A stretch of DNA of 64,000 nt from contig NZ_CP076023.1 of NCBI RefSeq assembly GCF_018623035.1, positions 2,108,001-2,172,000 on the forward strand, given 5' to 3'. The stretch comes from Cellulomonas dongxiuzhuiae (GTDB lineage: Bacteria > Actinomycetota > Actinomycetes > Actinomycetales > Cellulomonadaceae). Every line of letters starts with the position of its first letter. Within the stretch, counting starts at the first letter, position 1. The notes under the pieces were generated by a model. That model made no database searches. It saw only the letters and a list, made by a program, of their open reading frames with translations, and had not been told where the DNA came from. Below, in pieces: positions 55,881 to 64,000 of the stretch. The translations under genes were made by a program, and so were the position numbers.

Positions 55881-57904
55881 GCCCCCAGGATGCCAGGCTC
55901 CCCGAGGGTCGGGTCGACCGACGTGCCGGGCGACCCCTCGCCTCCCGTCGCGGCCGGTCCCGCGAGTGCCGCGACCACGGCCTGGGCCGTGCGCGCACCC
56001 ATGCCCGGCACCGTCGCGATCTCCTCGGCCGTCGCCGCGCGCAGCCGCTTCACCGAGCCGAAGTGCCGCAGCAGCGCTGCCTTGCGGGCGGGTCCGAGAC
56101 CGGGCACGTCGTCGAGGACGGAGACCGTCATGCCCTTGCTGCGTCGCTTGCGGTGGGCGGTGATCGCGAACCGGTGCGCCTCGTCGCGCACGCGCTGGAG
56201 CAGGTACAGCCCTTCGGACGACCGTCGCAGGATCACCGGGTACTCCTCCCCCGGGAGCCAGACCTCCTCCAGGCGCTTGGCGAGGCCGCACAGGGCGACG
56301 TCGTCGATGCCGAGCTCGGCGAGCGCGGCTGCCGCGGCGGCCACCTGGGGTGGCCCGCCGTCCACGACGACGAGGTTGGGCGGGTAGGCGAAGCGCGTGG
56401 GCCGGCCGGTGCGCTCGTCGACCGGCCCGGTGCGTGGCGCGTCGTCCTCGTCGCCGTCGTCCAGCTCCGGGTCGTGCGCGTCGACGCGCTCCGCGAGGTA
56501 GCGCCGGAAGCGTCGCGTGATGACCTCGTGCATGGCGGCGGTGTCGTCGCGCGCCCCCTCGCCCTGGGGGCCGCGGACCGTGAACAGCCGGTACTCGTTC
56601 TTGCGGGCGAGGCCGTCCTCGAACACGACCATCGAAGCCGACTGGTAGGTGCCCTGGTTGTGGGACACGTCGTAGCACTCGATGCGCAGCGGCGCGGTCG
56701 GCAGGTCGAGCGCCTCCTGGATCTCCCGGAGCGCCATGGATCGGCTCGTGAGGTCGCCCGCGCGTCGCGTGCGGTGCAGCGCCAGCGCGTGCTCGGCGTT
56801 GCGCAGCACCGTGGCGGCCAGCTCCCGCTTGTCGCCGCGCTGCGGCACCCGCACCTGGACCTTGCCGCCCCGCAGCCCCGTGAGCCACGCCTGCACCTGC
56901 TCGACGTCCGTCGGCAGCACCGGGACGAGCACCTCGCGCGGCACGGACGCGGTCGCGGCCTCGGGGTCCTCGCTCCCGTACACCTGCTGCAGCAGGTGCT
57001 CGACGAGCGCTGCGTCGTCGAGGTCCTCGACCTTCTCGACGACCCAGCCACGCTGCCCGCGGATGCGGCCGTCGCGCACGTGGAAGACCTGGACGGCCGC
57101 CTCCAGCTCGTCGCCCGCCATCGCGAAGACGTCGGCGTCGGTGCCGTCGGACAGCACGACCGCGTTGCGCTCGGTGGCCTTCTCCAGCGTCTTGATGTCG
57201 TCGCGCAGGCGGGCGGCGCGCTCGTAGTCGAGGTCGGCCGCCGCGTCCTTCATGGCGCGGGTCAGCCGCCGCGTGAAGCGCGCGGTGTCACCGGCCATGA
57301 AGTCGCAGAAGTCCTGCGCGAGCTGGTGGTGCTCCTCGACGCCGATCCGCCCCACGCACGGGGCCGAGCACTTGTCGATGTAGCCGAGGAGGCACGGGCG
57401 TCCCTGCTGACGTGCCCGCTTGAAGACCCCGGCCGAGCACGTGCGCACCGGGAACACCCGCAGCAGCAGGTCCACGGTCTCGCGGATCGCCCACGCGTGG
57501 GCGTAGGGGCCGAAGTAGCGCGTCCCGCGGCGCTTGGCGCCCCGCATGACCTGGACGCGCGGCACCTCGTCCGCCATCGTCACCGCGAGGTACGGGTAGG
57601 ACTTGTCGTCGCGGTACTTGACGTTGAACCTCGGGTCGAACTCCTTGATCCAGGAGTACTCGAGCGCGAGCGCCTCGACCTCGGTCCCGACGACCGTCCA
57701 CTGGACCGCGGCGGCGGTCGTGACCATCTGCTGCGTCCGCGGGTGCAGCCCCGCGATGTCCTGGAAGTAGCTGTTCAGCCGGTTGCGCAGGCTCTTGGCC
57801 TTGCCGACGTAGACGACGCGGCCGTGCTCGTCCCGGAAGCGGTACACGCCGGGCGCGTCCGGGATCTCGCCGGGGGCCGGTCGGTAGGTGGCGGGGTCGG
57901 CCAT
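55877..57904 (-). CDS. uvrC: Excinuclease ABC subunit C
   Basis: The 675-residue nucleotide-excision repair nuclease has the N-terminal GIY-YIG domain ('[30 protein letters not shown]', about residues 18-47), a cysteine cluster ('[28 protein letters not shown]'), the UVR UvrB-binding domain ('[22 protein letters not shown]'), the RNase H-like second nuclease domain ('[12 protein letters not shown]') and a C-terminal helix-hairpin-helix pair. A TAGGCT box (57912-57917, minus strand) ends seven bases before the ATG, so the mRNA may be leaderless. Confidence 0.97.
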   Translation of the reverse strand: MADPATYRPAPGEIPDAPGVYRFRDEHGRVVYVGKAKSLRNRLNSYFQDIAGLHPRTQQMVTTAAAVQWTVVGTEVEALALEYSWIKEFDPRFNVKYRDDKSYPYLAVTMADEVPRVQVMRGAKRRGTRYFGPYAHAWAIRETVDLLLRVFPVRTCSAGVFKRARQQGRPCLLGYIDKCSAPCVGRIGVEEHHQLAQDFCDFMAGDTARFTRRLTRAMKDAAADLDYERAARLRDDIKTLEKATERNAVVLSDGTDADVFAMAGDELEAAVQVFHVRDGRIRGQRGWVVEKVEDLDDAALVEHLLQQVYGSEDPEAATASVPREVLVPVLPTDVEQVQAWLTGLRGGKVQVRVPQRGDKRELAATVLRNAEHALALHRTRRAGDLTSRSMALREIQEALDLPTAPLRIECYDVSHNQGTYQSASMVVFEDGLARKNEYRLFTVRGPQGEGARDDTAAMHEVITRRFRRYLAERVDAHDPELDDGDEDDAPRTGPVDERTGRPTRFAYPPNLVVVDGGPPQVAAAAAALAELGIDDVALCGLAKRLEEVWLPGEEYPVILRRSSEGLYLLQRVRDEAHRFAITAHRKRRSKGMTVSVLDDVPGLGPARKAALLRHFGSVKRLRAATAEEIATVPGMGARTAQAVVAALAGPAATGGEGSPGTSVDPTLGEPGILGA

Positions 57905-57992
57905 GCGTCCGAGCCTAAGTCCGCGGACCGACAGGACCGCGCCGGGGGGCGCGCCCCGACGGATGCACCGACGCGGGTGTGACGTGCGCCAC

Positions 57993-57998
57993 TAGGGT
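57993..57998 (+). promoter_or_regulatory. -10 box of the osmC-like gene
   Basis: TAGGGT ends six bases before the ATG at 58005, and there is no Shine-Dalgarno sequence, pointing to a leaderless transcript. The opposing uvrC promoter lies in the same 100-base gap. Confidence 0.45.
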
Positions 57999-58004
57999 CT
58001 GGGC

Positions 58005-58514
58005 ATGGCACACCTCCTGCACCAGTTCTCCGTGGACCTGACGTGGACGGGCGCCCGCGAGGCCGGCACCGCGACGTACACCTCGTACGGTCGGGACCAC
58101 GTCCTGACGTCGGGCGGGCGGCCGCCGCTGCCCGGGACGTCGGACCCGGGGTTCCGCGGCGACCCGGAGCGCTGGTCGCCCGAGGACCTCCTGGTCGGGG
58201 CGCTCTCCCAGTGCCACATGCTGTGGTTCCTGCACCTCGCCGCCAACGCGGGCGTCGTGGTCGTCGGGTACACCGACTCCGCGTCGGGGACCATGCGGAT
58301 CGAGGCCGCCGGCCACGGCCAGTTCACCGAGGTCGTGCTCCGCCCCCGCGTCACCGTCCGCAACGCGGCCCTCGCCGACGGCACGCCCGTCGACGACGCA
58401 CTGCTCGCCGCAGTCCACCACCGCGCCCAGGAGCACTGCTTCATCGCGCGGTCCGTGAACTTCCCCGTGCGCCACGAGGCGGGGCCGCTCGCGCACGAGC
58501 GCGCCCCCGCCTGA
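58005..58514 (+). CDS. OsmC family protein
   Basis: This 169-residue OsmC/Ohr-fold protein has 'GFRGDPERWSPEDLLVGALSQCHMLWFLHLAANAGV' (about residues 45-80) with one cysteine (about 65), and a second cysteine in 'AQEHCFIARSV' (about 145). The two correspond to the peroxidatic and resolving cysteines of peroxide reductases in this family. It should reduce organic hydroperoxides in the cytosol. It stands alone, divergent from uvrC and convergent with uvrA. Confidence 0.9.
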   Translation: MAHLLHQFSVDLTWTGAREAGTATYTSYGRDHVLTSGGRPPLPGTSDPGFRGDPERWSPEDLLVGALSQCHMLWFLHLAANAGVVVVGYTDSASGTMRIEAAGHGQFTEVVLRPRVTVRNAALADGTPVDDALLAAVHHRAQEHCFIARSVNFPVRHEAGPLAHERAPA

Positions 58515-58533
58515 CCGCACGAGCACGGCCCCA

Positions 58534-58551
58534 CCTGACCGCACGGTCAGG
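58534..58551. terminator. Short hairpin between osmC-like gene and uvrA
   Basis: A seven-base-pair stem (CCTGACC with GGTCAGG) around GCAC lies in the 32-base convergent gap and includes the uvrA stop codon. It is weak but suitably placed. Confidence 0.4.
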
Positions 58552-61420
58552 CGGGCACCTCGACACGCGCGGGCTCGAGCACCTCGGCGAGGAACCGGCC
58601 CGTGTGGCTCTCGGGGACGCTCGCGATGTGCTCGGGGGTGCCCTCGGCCACGACCAGCCCTCCGCCCGACCCGCCCTCGGGCCCCATGTCGACCACCCAG
58701 TCGGCGTTCTTGATCACGTCGAGGTTGTGCTCGATCACCAGGACGGTGTTGCCCTTGTCGACCAGCGACTGCAGGACGCCCAGGAGCTTGCGGATGTCCT
58801 CGAAGTGCAGGCCCGTCGTCGGCTCGTCGAGGACGTAGATGGTGCGGCCGGTCGACCGGCGCTGCAGCTCGGCCGCCAGCTTGACGCGCTGCGCCTCGCC
58901 GCCCGAGAGCGTCGGTGCCGGCTGCCCGAGCCGGACGTACCCGAGCCCGACGTCGACGAGCGTGCGCAGGTGCCGCGAGATGGCCGGCACGGCGGCGAAG
59001 AAGTCGGCCGCCTCCTCGATGGGCATCGCCAGGACGTCGGCGACGGTCTTGCCCTTGAAGTGGACCTCGAGCGTCTCGCGGTTGTACCGGGCGCCGTGGC
59101 AGACCTCGCAGGGCACGTACACGTCCGGCAGGAAGTTCATCTCGATCTTCAGGGTGCCGTCGCCCGAGCACGCCTCGCAGCGGCCGCCCTTGACGTTGAA
59201 GGAGAACCGGCCGGGCGCGTATCCGCGCACCTTGGCCTCGGACGTCTCGGCGAACAGCCGACGGACGTGGTCCCACACACCGGTGTAGGTGGCAGGGTTG
59301 GACCGCGGCGTGCGCCCGATCGGGCCCTGGTCCACGTGCACGACCTTGTCGAGCTGGTCGAGGCCGGTCACGCGCCTGTGGCGCCCGGCGACCTGCCGTG
59401 CGCCGTTGAGCTCGTTGGCCATCACGGTGTAGAGGATCGCGTTGACGAGCGTCGACTTGCCCGACCCCGACACCCCGGTCACGGCCGTGAGCACGCCCAG
59501 CGGGAACGACACGTCGATCCCGCGCAGGTTGTTCTCCCGCGCACCGACGACGGTGATCTGCCGGGACCTGTCGACCGGTCGGCGTGCCGCCGGCATCGGG
59601 ATGGAGCGTCGGCCCGACAGGTACGCGCCCGTCACGGACTCCTGCGACGCCAGCAGGCCGGCGAGGTCGCCCGAGTGCACGACGCGGCCGCCGTGCTCAC
59701 CTGCGCCGGGGCCGATGTCGACGATCCAGTCGGCCGCCCGGATGGTGTCCTCGTCGTGCTCGACCACGATGAGCGTGTTGCCGAGGTCCCGGAGGCGGGT
59801 CAGCGTGTCGATCAGCCGCCGGTTGTCGCGCTGGTGCAGCCCGATGGACGGCTCGTCCAGCACGTACAGCACGCCGACGAGACCCGAGCCGATCTGCGTC
59901 GCCAGCCGGATGCGCTGGGCCTCACCACCGGACAGCGTCGCCGCCGGCCGCATGAGCGAGAGGTAGTCCAGGCCGACGTCGAGCAGGAAGCCCAGGCGCG
60001 CCTGGATCTCCTTGATGACCTGCGCGGCGATCGCCCGCTCGCGCTCGCCGAGCTCCAGGCCGTCGATGAAGGCACGGGCCTCGTCGATCGGCAGGGCGCA
60101 GACGTCCGCGATCGAGCGGCCGCCGACCTTCACCGCGAGGACCTCGGGCTTCAGGCGGGCGCCCTGGCACGCGGGGCACGGGACCTCGCGCATGAAGGCC
60201 TCGTACTTCTCCTTGCTCCAGTCCGAGTCCGTCTCCGCGTGGCGCCGCTGCAGGAAGGTGATGACGCCCTCGAACCCGGTCGAGTACTGCCGCTCACGGC
60301 CCCACCGGTTGCGGTACTTCACGCGGACCTCGTGGTTCTCGCCGTGCAGGACCGCGTCCCGCGCACGCTGCGGCAGCGCCCGCCAGGGCGTGTCCATGGA
60401 GAACCCGAGATCGGACGCGAGCGCCGACAGCACGCGCTGGAAGTACTCCGAGGAGGTCTGCGCCCACGGCGCGACGGCGCCGTCGGCGAGCGAGAGCTCG
60501 TCGTCCGGGATGACGAGCTCCGGGTCGACCTCGAGGCGCGACCCGATGCCGGTGCACTCGGGGCACGCGCCGTAGGGCGCGTTGAAGGAGAACGTCCGCG
60601 GCTCCACCTCCTCGAGGGTCAGCACGTGGTCGTTCGGGCAGGCGCGGTTCTCGGAGAAGCGGCGCTCGCGCTCCGGGTCGTCGGCCTCGGCGTCGACGAG
60701 CTCGACGACGAGCAGGCCGCCGGCGAGCCCGAGCGCCGTCTCGACGGAGTCCGTCAGGCGCCGCTGGACGCCCTCGCGGGAGACCAGCCGGTCGACGACC
60801 ACCTCGATGTCGTGCTTGAGCTTCTTCTCCAGCGTCGGCGGTGACGCGAGCTGGACGACCTCACCGTCGACCCGGGCCCGCGAGAACCCCTTGCCCTGCA
60901 GCTCGCGGAACAGGTCGGCGTACTCGCCCTTGCGTCCGCGGACCACGGGCGCCAGGACCTGGTAGCGCGTGCCGTCCGGGAGCTCGAGCAACCGGTCGAC
61001 GATCTGCTGCGGCGTCTGGGCGGTCACACGCTCACCGCACACCGGGCAGTACTGCGTGCCGGCGCGGGCGAAGAGGAGGCGGAGGTAGTCGTAGACCTCG
61101 GTGATCGTCCCGACCGTCGAGCGCGGGTTGCGGTTGGTCGACTTCTGGTCGATGGAGACCGCGGGCGACAGCCCCTCGATGAAGTCGACGTCGGGCTTGT
61201 CCATCTGCCCCAGGAACTGGCGGGCGTACGCCGAGAGCGACTCGACGTAGCGACGCTGCCCCTCGGCGAAGATCGTGTCGAACGCCAACGAGGACTTGCC
61301 GGACCCTGACAGGCCGGTGAACGCGATGAGCGCGTCGCGCGGCAGGTCCAGGTCGACGTTGCGGAGGTTGTGCTCCCGGGCGCCGCGGACCACGAGACGG
61401 TCGGACAGAGGATGGGTCAC
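58547..61420 (-). CDS. uvrA: Excinuclease ABC subunit A
   Basis: The 957-residue ATPase finds DNA lesions and loads UvrB. It has two ABC modules with Walker A motifs '[14 protein letters not shown]' and '[14 protein letters not shown]', signatures 'LSGGEAQRI' and 'LSGGEAQRV', and zinc modules ('CPVCGERV', 'CEACSGDG', 'CEVCHG'). GTG 61420 gives the usual '[25 protein letters not shown]' beginning and lies eight bases after a TAGACT -10 box (61429-61434), so a leaderless start is likely; a longer frame upstream runs through the promoter and SOS box. Confidence 0.96.
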   Translation of the reverse strand: MTHPLSDRLVVRGAREHNLRNVDLDLPRDALIAFTGLSGSGKSSLAFDTIFAEGQRRYVESLSAYARQFLGQMDKPDVDFIEGLSPAVSIDQKSTNRNPRSTVGTITEVYDYLRLLFARAGTQYCPVCGERVTAQTPQQIVDRLLELPDGTRYQVLAPVVRGRKGEYADLFRELQGKGFSRARVDGEVVQLASPPTLEKKLKHDIEVVVDRLVSREGVQRRLTDSVETALGLAGGLLVVELVDAEADDPERERRFSENRACPNDHVLTLEEVEPRTFSFNAPYGACPECTGIGSRLEVDPELVIPDDELSLADGAVAPWAQTSSEYFQRVLSALASDLGFSMDTPWRALPQRARDAVLHGENHEVRVKYRNRWGRERQYSTGFEGVITFLQRRHAETDSDWSKEKYEAFMREVPCPACQGARLKPEVLAVKVGGRSIADVCALPIDEARAFIDGLELGERERAIAAQVIKEIQARLGFLLDVGLDYLSLMRPAATLSGGEAQRIRLATQIGSGLVGVLYVLDEPSIGLHQRDNRRLIDTLTRLRDLGNTLIVVEHDEDTIRAADWIVDIGPGAGEHGGRVVHSGDLAGLLASQESVTGAYLSGRRSIPMPAARRPVDRSRQITVVGARENNLRGIDVSFPLGVLTAVTGVSGSGKSTLVNAILYTVMANELNGARQVAGRHRRVTGLDQLDKVVHVDQGPIGRTPRSNPATYTGVWDHVRRLFAETSEAKVRGYAPGRFSFNVKGGRCEACSGDGTLKIEMNFLPDVYVPCEVCHGARYNRETLEVHFKGKTVADVLAMPIEEAADFFAAVPAISRHLRTLVDVGLGYVRLGQPAPTLSGGEAQRVKLAAELQRRSTGRTIYVLDEPTTGLHFEDIRKLLGVLQSLVDKGNTVLVIEHNLDVIKNADWVVDMGPEGGSGGGLVVAEGTPEHIASVPESHTGRFLAEVLEPARVEVPA

Positions 61421-61428
61421 AGCCGACG

Positions 61429-61467
61429 AGTCTACGTGGGGCAACCGACAATCGCACATGTGTTCGA
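61429..61467 (-). promoter_or_regulatory. LexA (SOS) box and -10 box of uvrA
   Basis: TCGCACATGTGTTCGA (61452-61467) differs by one base from the palindrome TCGAACATGTGTTCGA, the actinobacterial LexA box form. It overlaps the expected -35 region; the TAGACT -10 (61429-61434, minus strand) lies 17 bases downstream. DNA-damage induction of uvrA through LexA is therefore expected. Confidence 0.75.
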
Positions 61468-61517
61468 GATCACGAACGTCGGCGCGTCGCGACAAGCGGC
61501 GCCGGGCGACGAGCGCC

Positions 61518-63395
61518 ATGCTGGGGCCGATGGACGCCCCCCCGCCCCTCTCCCCCACCCGCCCGGCACTCCCGGCGCTGCTCGGCCGGCAGGTGCCGAT
61601 CGAGGACTACGCCGTGCTCGGTGACGGCCACACCGCCGCACTCGTGTCGCGCCACGGCTCGGTCGACTGGCTGTGCCTGCCGCGGTTCGACTCCGACGCC
61701 TGCTTCGCCGCCCTGCTGGGTACGCCCGAGCACGGCCGCTGGCTGCTGACGGTGCGCGACGCGACCGAGGTGACCCGCCGGTACCGCGGTGACTCCTTCG
61801 TGCTCGAGACCACGTACCGCACCCCGCGGGGCACGGCCGTCGTCACCGAGGCCATGCCGCTGGCCGACGGCCGGGCCGACCTCGTGCGCCGCGTCGAGTG
61901 CACGCACGGCGAGGTGGAGGTCGAGCACGACTGGGTCGTGCGGTTCGGGTACGGCGCCGTCGAGCCGTGGGTGCGGCACGAGACCGACGTCGAGGGCTGC
62001 GACACGATCCGGGCCGTCGCCGGGCCCGACTCTCTCGTGCTGCGTGGCGACCGGCTCCCCCGGCCCGTCGGTCGCCGCCACCACGACCTCTTCACGCTGC
62101 ACGCGGGCCAGGCCGTCGAGCTCTCCCTGACGTGGGTCCACTCGTGGGAGCCCGTCCCGCCGCGGCTGACGGTGCCCGACCGGGTCGACGCCACCGAGAT
62201 CGCCTGGGGGGTGTGGGTACGGGACTGCACCTACGGCGGGCCGTACCGGGAGGCGGTCGTCCGCTCCCTGCTCGTCCTGCGTCTGCTGTCCGACGTCACC
62301 ACCGGCGGCATCGTCGCCGCTGCCACCACGTCGCTGCCGGAGACCTTCGGCGGCGAGCGCAACTGGGACTACCGCTTCTGCTGGCTGCGCGACGCCTCGC
62401 TGACCCTGGAGGCGCTCCTCGAGCAGGGCTTCCGCGACGAGGCGACGCAGTGGCGGGACTGGCTCGTGCGCGCGGTGGCGGGCGACCCCAAGGACCTGCA
62501 GATCATGTACCGGGTGGACGGGGGGCGGCGGCTGCCCGAGTTCGAGCTGGACCACCTGCCGGGCTACGCCGGGTCGCGCCCCGTGCGCATCGGCAACGCG
62601 GCGGTCGGCCAGGTGCAGCACGACGTGCTCGGCGAGGTGATGTCCGCGCTCGCCATGGCCCGGGACGCGGGGCTGTCCGAGACCGCCGACACGTGGTCGC
62701 TGCAGCGGCACCTCGTCGACGCCCTGGCGGGCGCGTGGCGCGAGCCCGACCGCGGCATCTGGGAGGTGCGCGGGGACCCGCGCCACTTCACGCACTCGAA
62801 GGTCATGGTCTGGGCTGCGCTGGACCAGGCGGTCCGGGCCGTCGAGACGCACGGCCTGCCCGGCCCGGTGGACCGCTGGCGGCGGGTGCGCGAGGAGGTC
62901 CGCGCCGACGTCATGGAGCACGGGTGGTCGGCCGAGCGCCAGACCTTCGTGCAGCAGTACGGCGCGGAGCACACCGACGCGTCGCTGCTGCAGATCGTGC
63001 ACGTGGGCTTCGTCCCGCCGGACGGCCCGCACGCCCGCGGCACGATCGCGGCCGTGCGCGAGGAGCTCGAGGTCGCCCCCGGCCTGCTGCTGCGCTACCG
63101 CACCGAGCGCACCGACGACGGGCTGCAGGGAGCCGAGTCCCCGTTCCTCGCGTGCTCGTTCTGGCTCGCCGACGCGCTGGCGCGCTCGGACGACCTCGCC
63201 GGGGCGACGGAGGTGCTCGACGCCCTCGTCCCCCTGGCCAACGACGTCGGGATGCTGGCGGAGCAGTACGACCCGATGACGCGCCACATGGTGGGCAACG
63301 TGCCGCAGGCGCTGTCGCACCTCGCCCTGGTCCGCGCGGCCCACAGCCACGACCTGGCCGCACGGCGGGCGGCCACGCGGGTGGGCGCGTGCTGA
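61518..63395 (+). CDS. Glycoside hydrolase family 15 protein (glucoamylase/trehalase-like)
   Basis: The protein of about 625 residues has the trehalase-like N-terminal domain ('[42 protein letters not shown]', about residues 23-64) and an alpha/alpha-barrel GH15 domain with '[29 protein letters not shown]' (about 277-305) and the C-terminal acid region '[16 protein letters not shown]'. Actinobacterial members include trehalose-hydrolysing enzymes and glucoamylases; which applies is unclear. No signal peptide, so intracellular. ATG 61518 or ATG 61530 could be the start; neither has a good ribosome site. It is divergent from uvrA. Confidence 0.88.
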   Translation: MLGPMDAPPPLSPTRPALPALLGRQVPIEDYAVLGDGHTAALVSRHGSVDWLCLPRFDSDACFAALLGTPEHGRWLLTVRDATEVTRRYRGDSFVLETTYRTPRGTAVVTEAMPLADGRADLVRRVECTHGEVEVEHDWVVRFGYGAVEPWVRHETDVEGCDTIRAVAGPDSLVLRGDRLPRPVGRRHHDLFTLHAGQAVELSLTWVHSWEPVPPRLTVPDRVDATEIAWGVWVRDCTYGGPYREAVVRSLLVLRLLSDVTTGGIVAAATTSLPETFGGERNWDYRFCWLRDASLTLEALLEQGFRDEATQWRDWLVRAVAGDPKDLQIMYRVDGGRRLPEFELDHLPGYAGSRPVRIGNAAVGQVQHDVLGEVMSALAMARDAGLSETADTWSLQRHLVDALAGAWREPDRGIWEVRGDPRHFTHSKVMVWAALDQAVRAVETHGLPGPVDRWRRVREEVRADVMEHGWSAERQTFVQQYGAEHTDASLLQIVHVGFVPPDGPHARGTIAAVREELEVAPGLLLRYRTERTDDGLQGAESPFLACSFWLADALARSDDLAGATEVLDALVPLANDVGMLAEQYDPMTRHMVGNVPQALSHLALVRAAHSHDLAARRAATRVGAC

Positions 63396-64000
63396 GCGAC
63401 GGCGGCTGGGACGGGCGCGTCGTCCCGGGCGGCGCCAGCGCGGTCCGGGTGCTCGACGACGCGGAGATCCGCAAGGCGTCCGTCGGCCCGATGGACAACG
63501 ACGCCTACCTCGTGACCTGCCGCCGCTCCGGCGCCCAGCTGCTGGTCGACGCACCCACCGACCCGGACCGTCTGCTCGCGCTGGTGCGCGAAGGATCCCC
63601 GTCCGCGCGGCTCGACGTGGTGGTCGTCACCCACCAGCACGGCGACCACCTCGGCGCCGTCGCGTCGGTCGTCGCCGTGACCGGTGCACGGCTCGCAGCC
63701 GGGGCGCCCGACGCGGACGCCGTCAGCAGGCTCGGCGGCCACCCGGTGGACACCCGCCTCCAGCACGGCGACCGCCTGGCCGTGGGCCACCTCGTGCTGG
63801 ACGTCGTCGCGCTGCGAGGTCACACGCCGGGCTCCGTCGCGCTCGCCCTCACCGAGCCGGACGACGCCTCGGCACCCGGTGCGGTGCCGGGGCGCGTCCA
63901 CCTCTTCACGGGCGACTCCCTGTTCCCCGGCGGGGTGGGCAGCACCCAGGGCGACCCGCAGCGGTTCGCGCAGCTGCTCGGTGACGTGACGTCCCGCGTC
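63389..64000 (+). CDS. MBL-fold metallo-hydrolase, truncated at the window edge
   Basis: At least 204 codons of a metallo-beta-lactamase-fold hydrolase are visible. The metal motif is 'THQHGDHLG' (HxHxDH, about residues 80-86), followed by 'RGHTPGSVALAL' and the aspartate in 'LFTGDSLFPGGVG', a glyoxalase II-like arrangement with the 'GDTLF' variant. The GTG at 63389 overlaps the preceding stop by seven bases. The C-terminus lies beyond the window. Substrate unknown. Confidence 0.85.
   Translation, partial: MLSDGGWDGRVVPGGASAVRVLDDAEIRKASVGPMDNDAYLVTCRRSGAQLLVDAPTDPDRLLALVREGSPSARLDVVVVTHQHGDHLGAVASVVAVTGARLAAGAPDADAVSRLGGHPVDTRLQHGDRLAVGHLVLDVVALRGHTPGSVALALTEPDDASAPGAVPGRVHLFTGDSLFPGGVGSTQGDPQRFAQLLGDVTSRV

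Noticed and set aside
58500-58560. Short direct repeat of CCTGACCGCACG around the uvrA stop
   Set aside because: Two imperfect copies only, explained by the hairpin between convergent genes and local GC bias; not a CRISPR or mobile-element repeat.

Overview
The window is chromosomal DNA from a very GC-rich actinobacterium. Actinobacterial markers include WhiA, RbpA and OpcA, many GTG starts, GTGA/ATGA overlaps, TAnnnT-type -10 boxes and a CGAAC-N4-GTTCG type LexA box. The gene orders tkt-tal-zwf-opcA-pgl and gap-pgk-tpiA/secG-rbpA fit Micrococcales. Cellulomonas or a close relative is my best guess, from general knowledge and not from a database search.

Left part (1-29.9 kb), accessory metabolism. 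A manganese catalase (cut by the left edge) and a DUF899 protein lie on the minus strand. Divergent from them is a nine-gene Nit1C-type nitrilase cluster (1.66-10.8 kb): radical SAM enzyme, GNAT/AIR-synthase fusion, Sll0783-like protein, nitrilase, MSMEG_0570-like protein, flavin monooxygenase, a second nitrilase-fold protein without the catalytic cysteine, a glycosyltransferase and an acyl-CoA synthetase-like ligase. A Fic protein with its own dyad-covered promoter and a tandem universal stress protein follow. From 13.56 to 27.9 kb comes a compact, apparently single-operon catabolic cluster. It encodes an ABC importer of the NMT1/SsuA type, a lactonase-like metallo-hydrolase, a MmgE/PrpD protein, a 2-methylisocitrate-lyase-type enzyme, three fumarate-reductase/tricarballylate-dehydrogenase-type flavoproteins, an SDR, an isochorismatase-fold protein lacking the nucleophilic cysteine, an Asp/Glu-racemase-fold protein with no cysteine at all, a GntR regulator and an MFS carrier. 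GTP-dependent PEP carboxykinase follows. The substrate is not known; a branched or tricarboxylate-like acid or its lactone is my inference. The region ends at a strong terminator and a tRNA-Pro(GGG).

Right part (30-64 kb), core genome. A long minus-strand run goes ctaB-xerD, then parA-like-scpA-scpB-rluB-tyrA-cmk-plsC-der-membrane protein. On the plus strand is the pentose-phosphate operon tkt-tal-zwf-opcA-pgl, in which pgl is fused in frame to a complete O-methyltransferase. Back on the minus strand are secG-rbpA, the glycolytic set gap-pgk-tpiA, and uvrC-rapZ-yvcK-whiA. An OsmC protein, uvrA with a LexA box, a GH15 glycosidase and a truncated metallo-hydrolase close the window.

No insertion sequences, CRISPR arrays, rRNA or integrase genes were seen. 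Long open frames opposite real genes are GC-driven shadows and are omitted.
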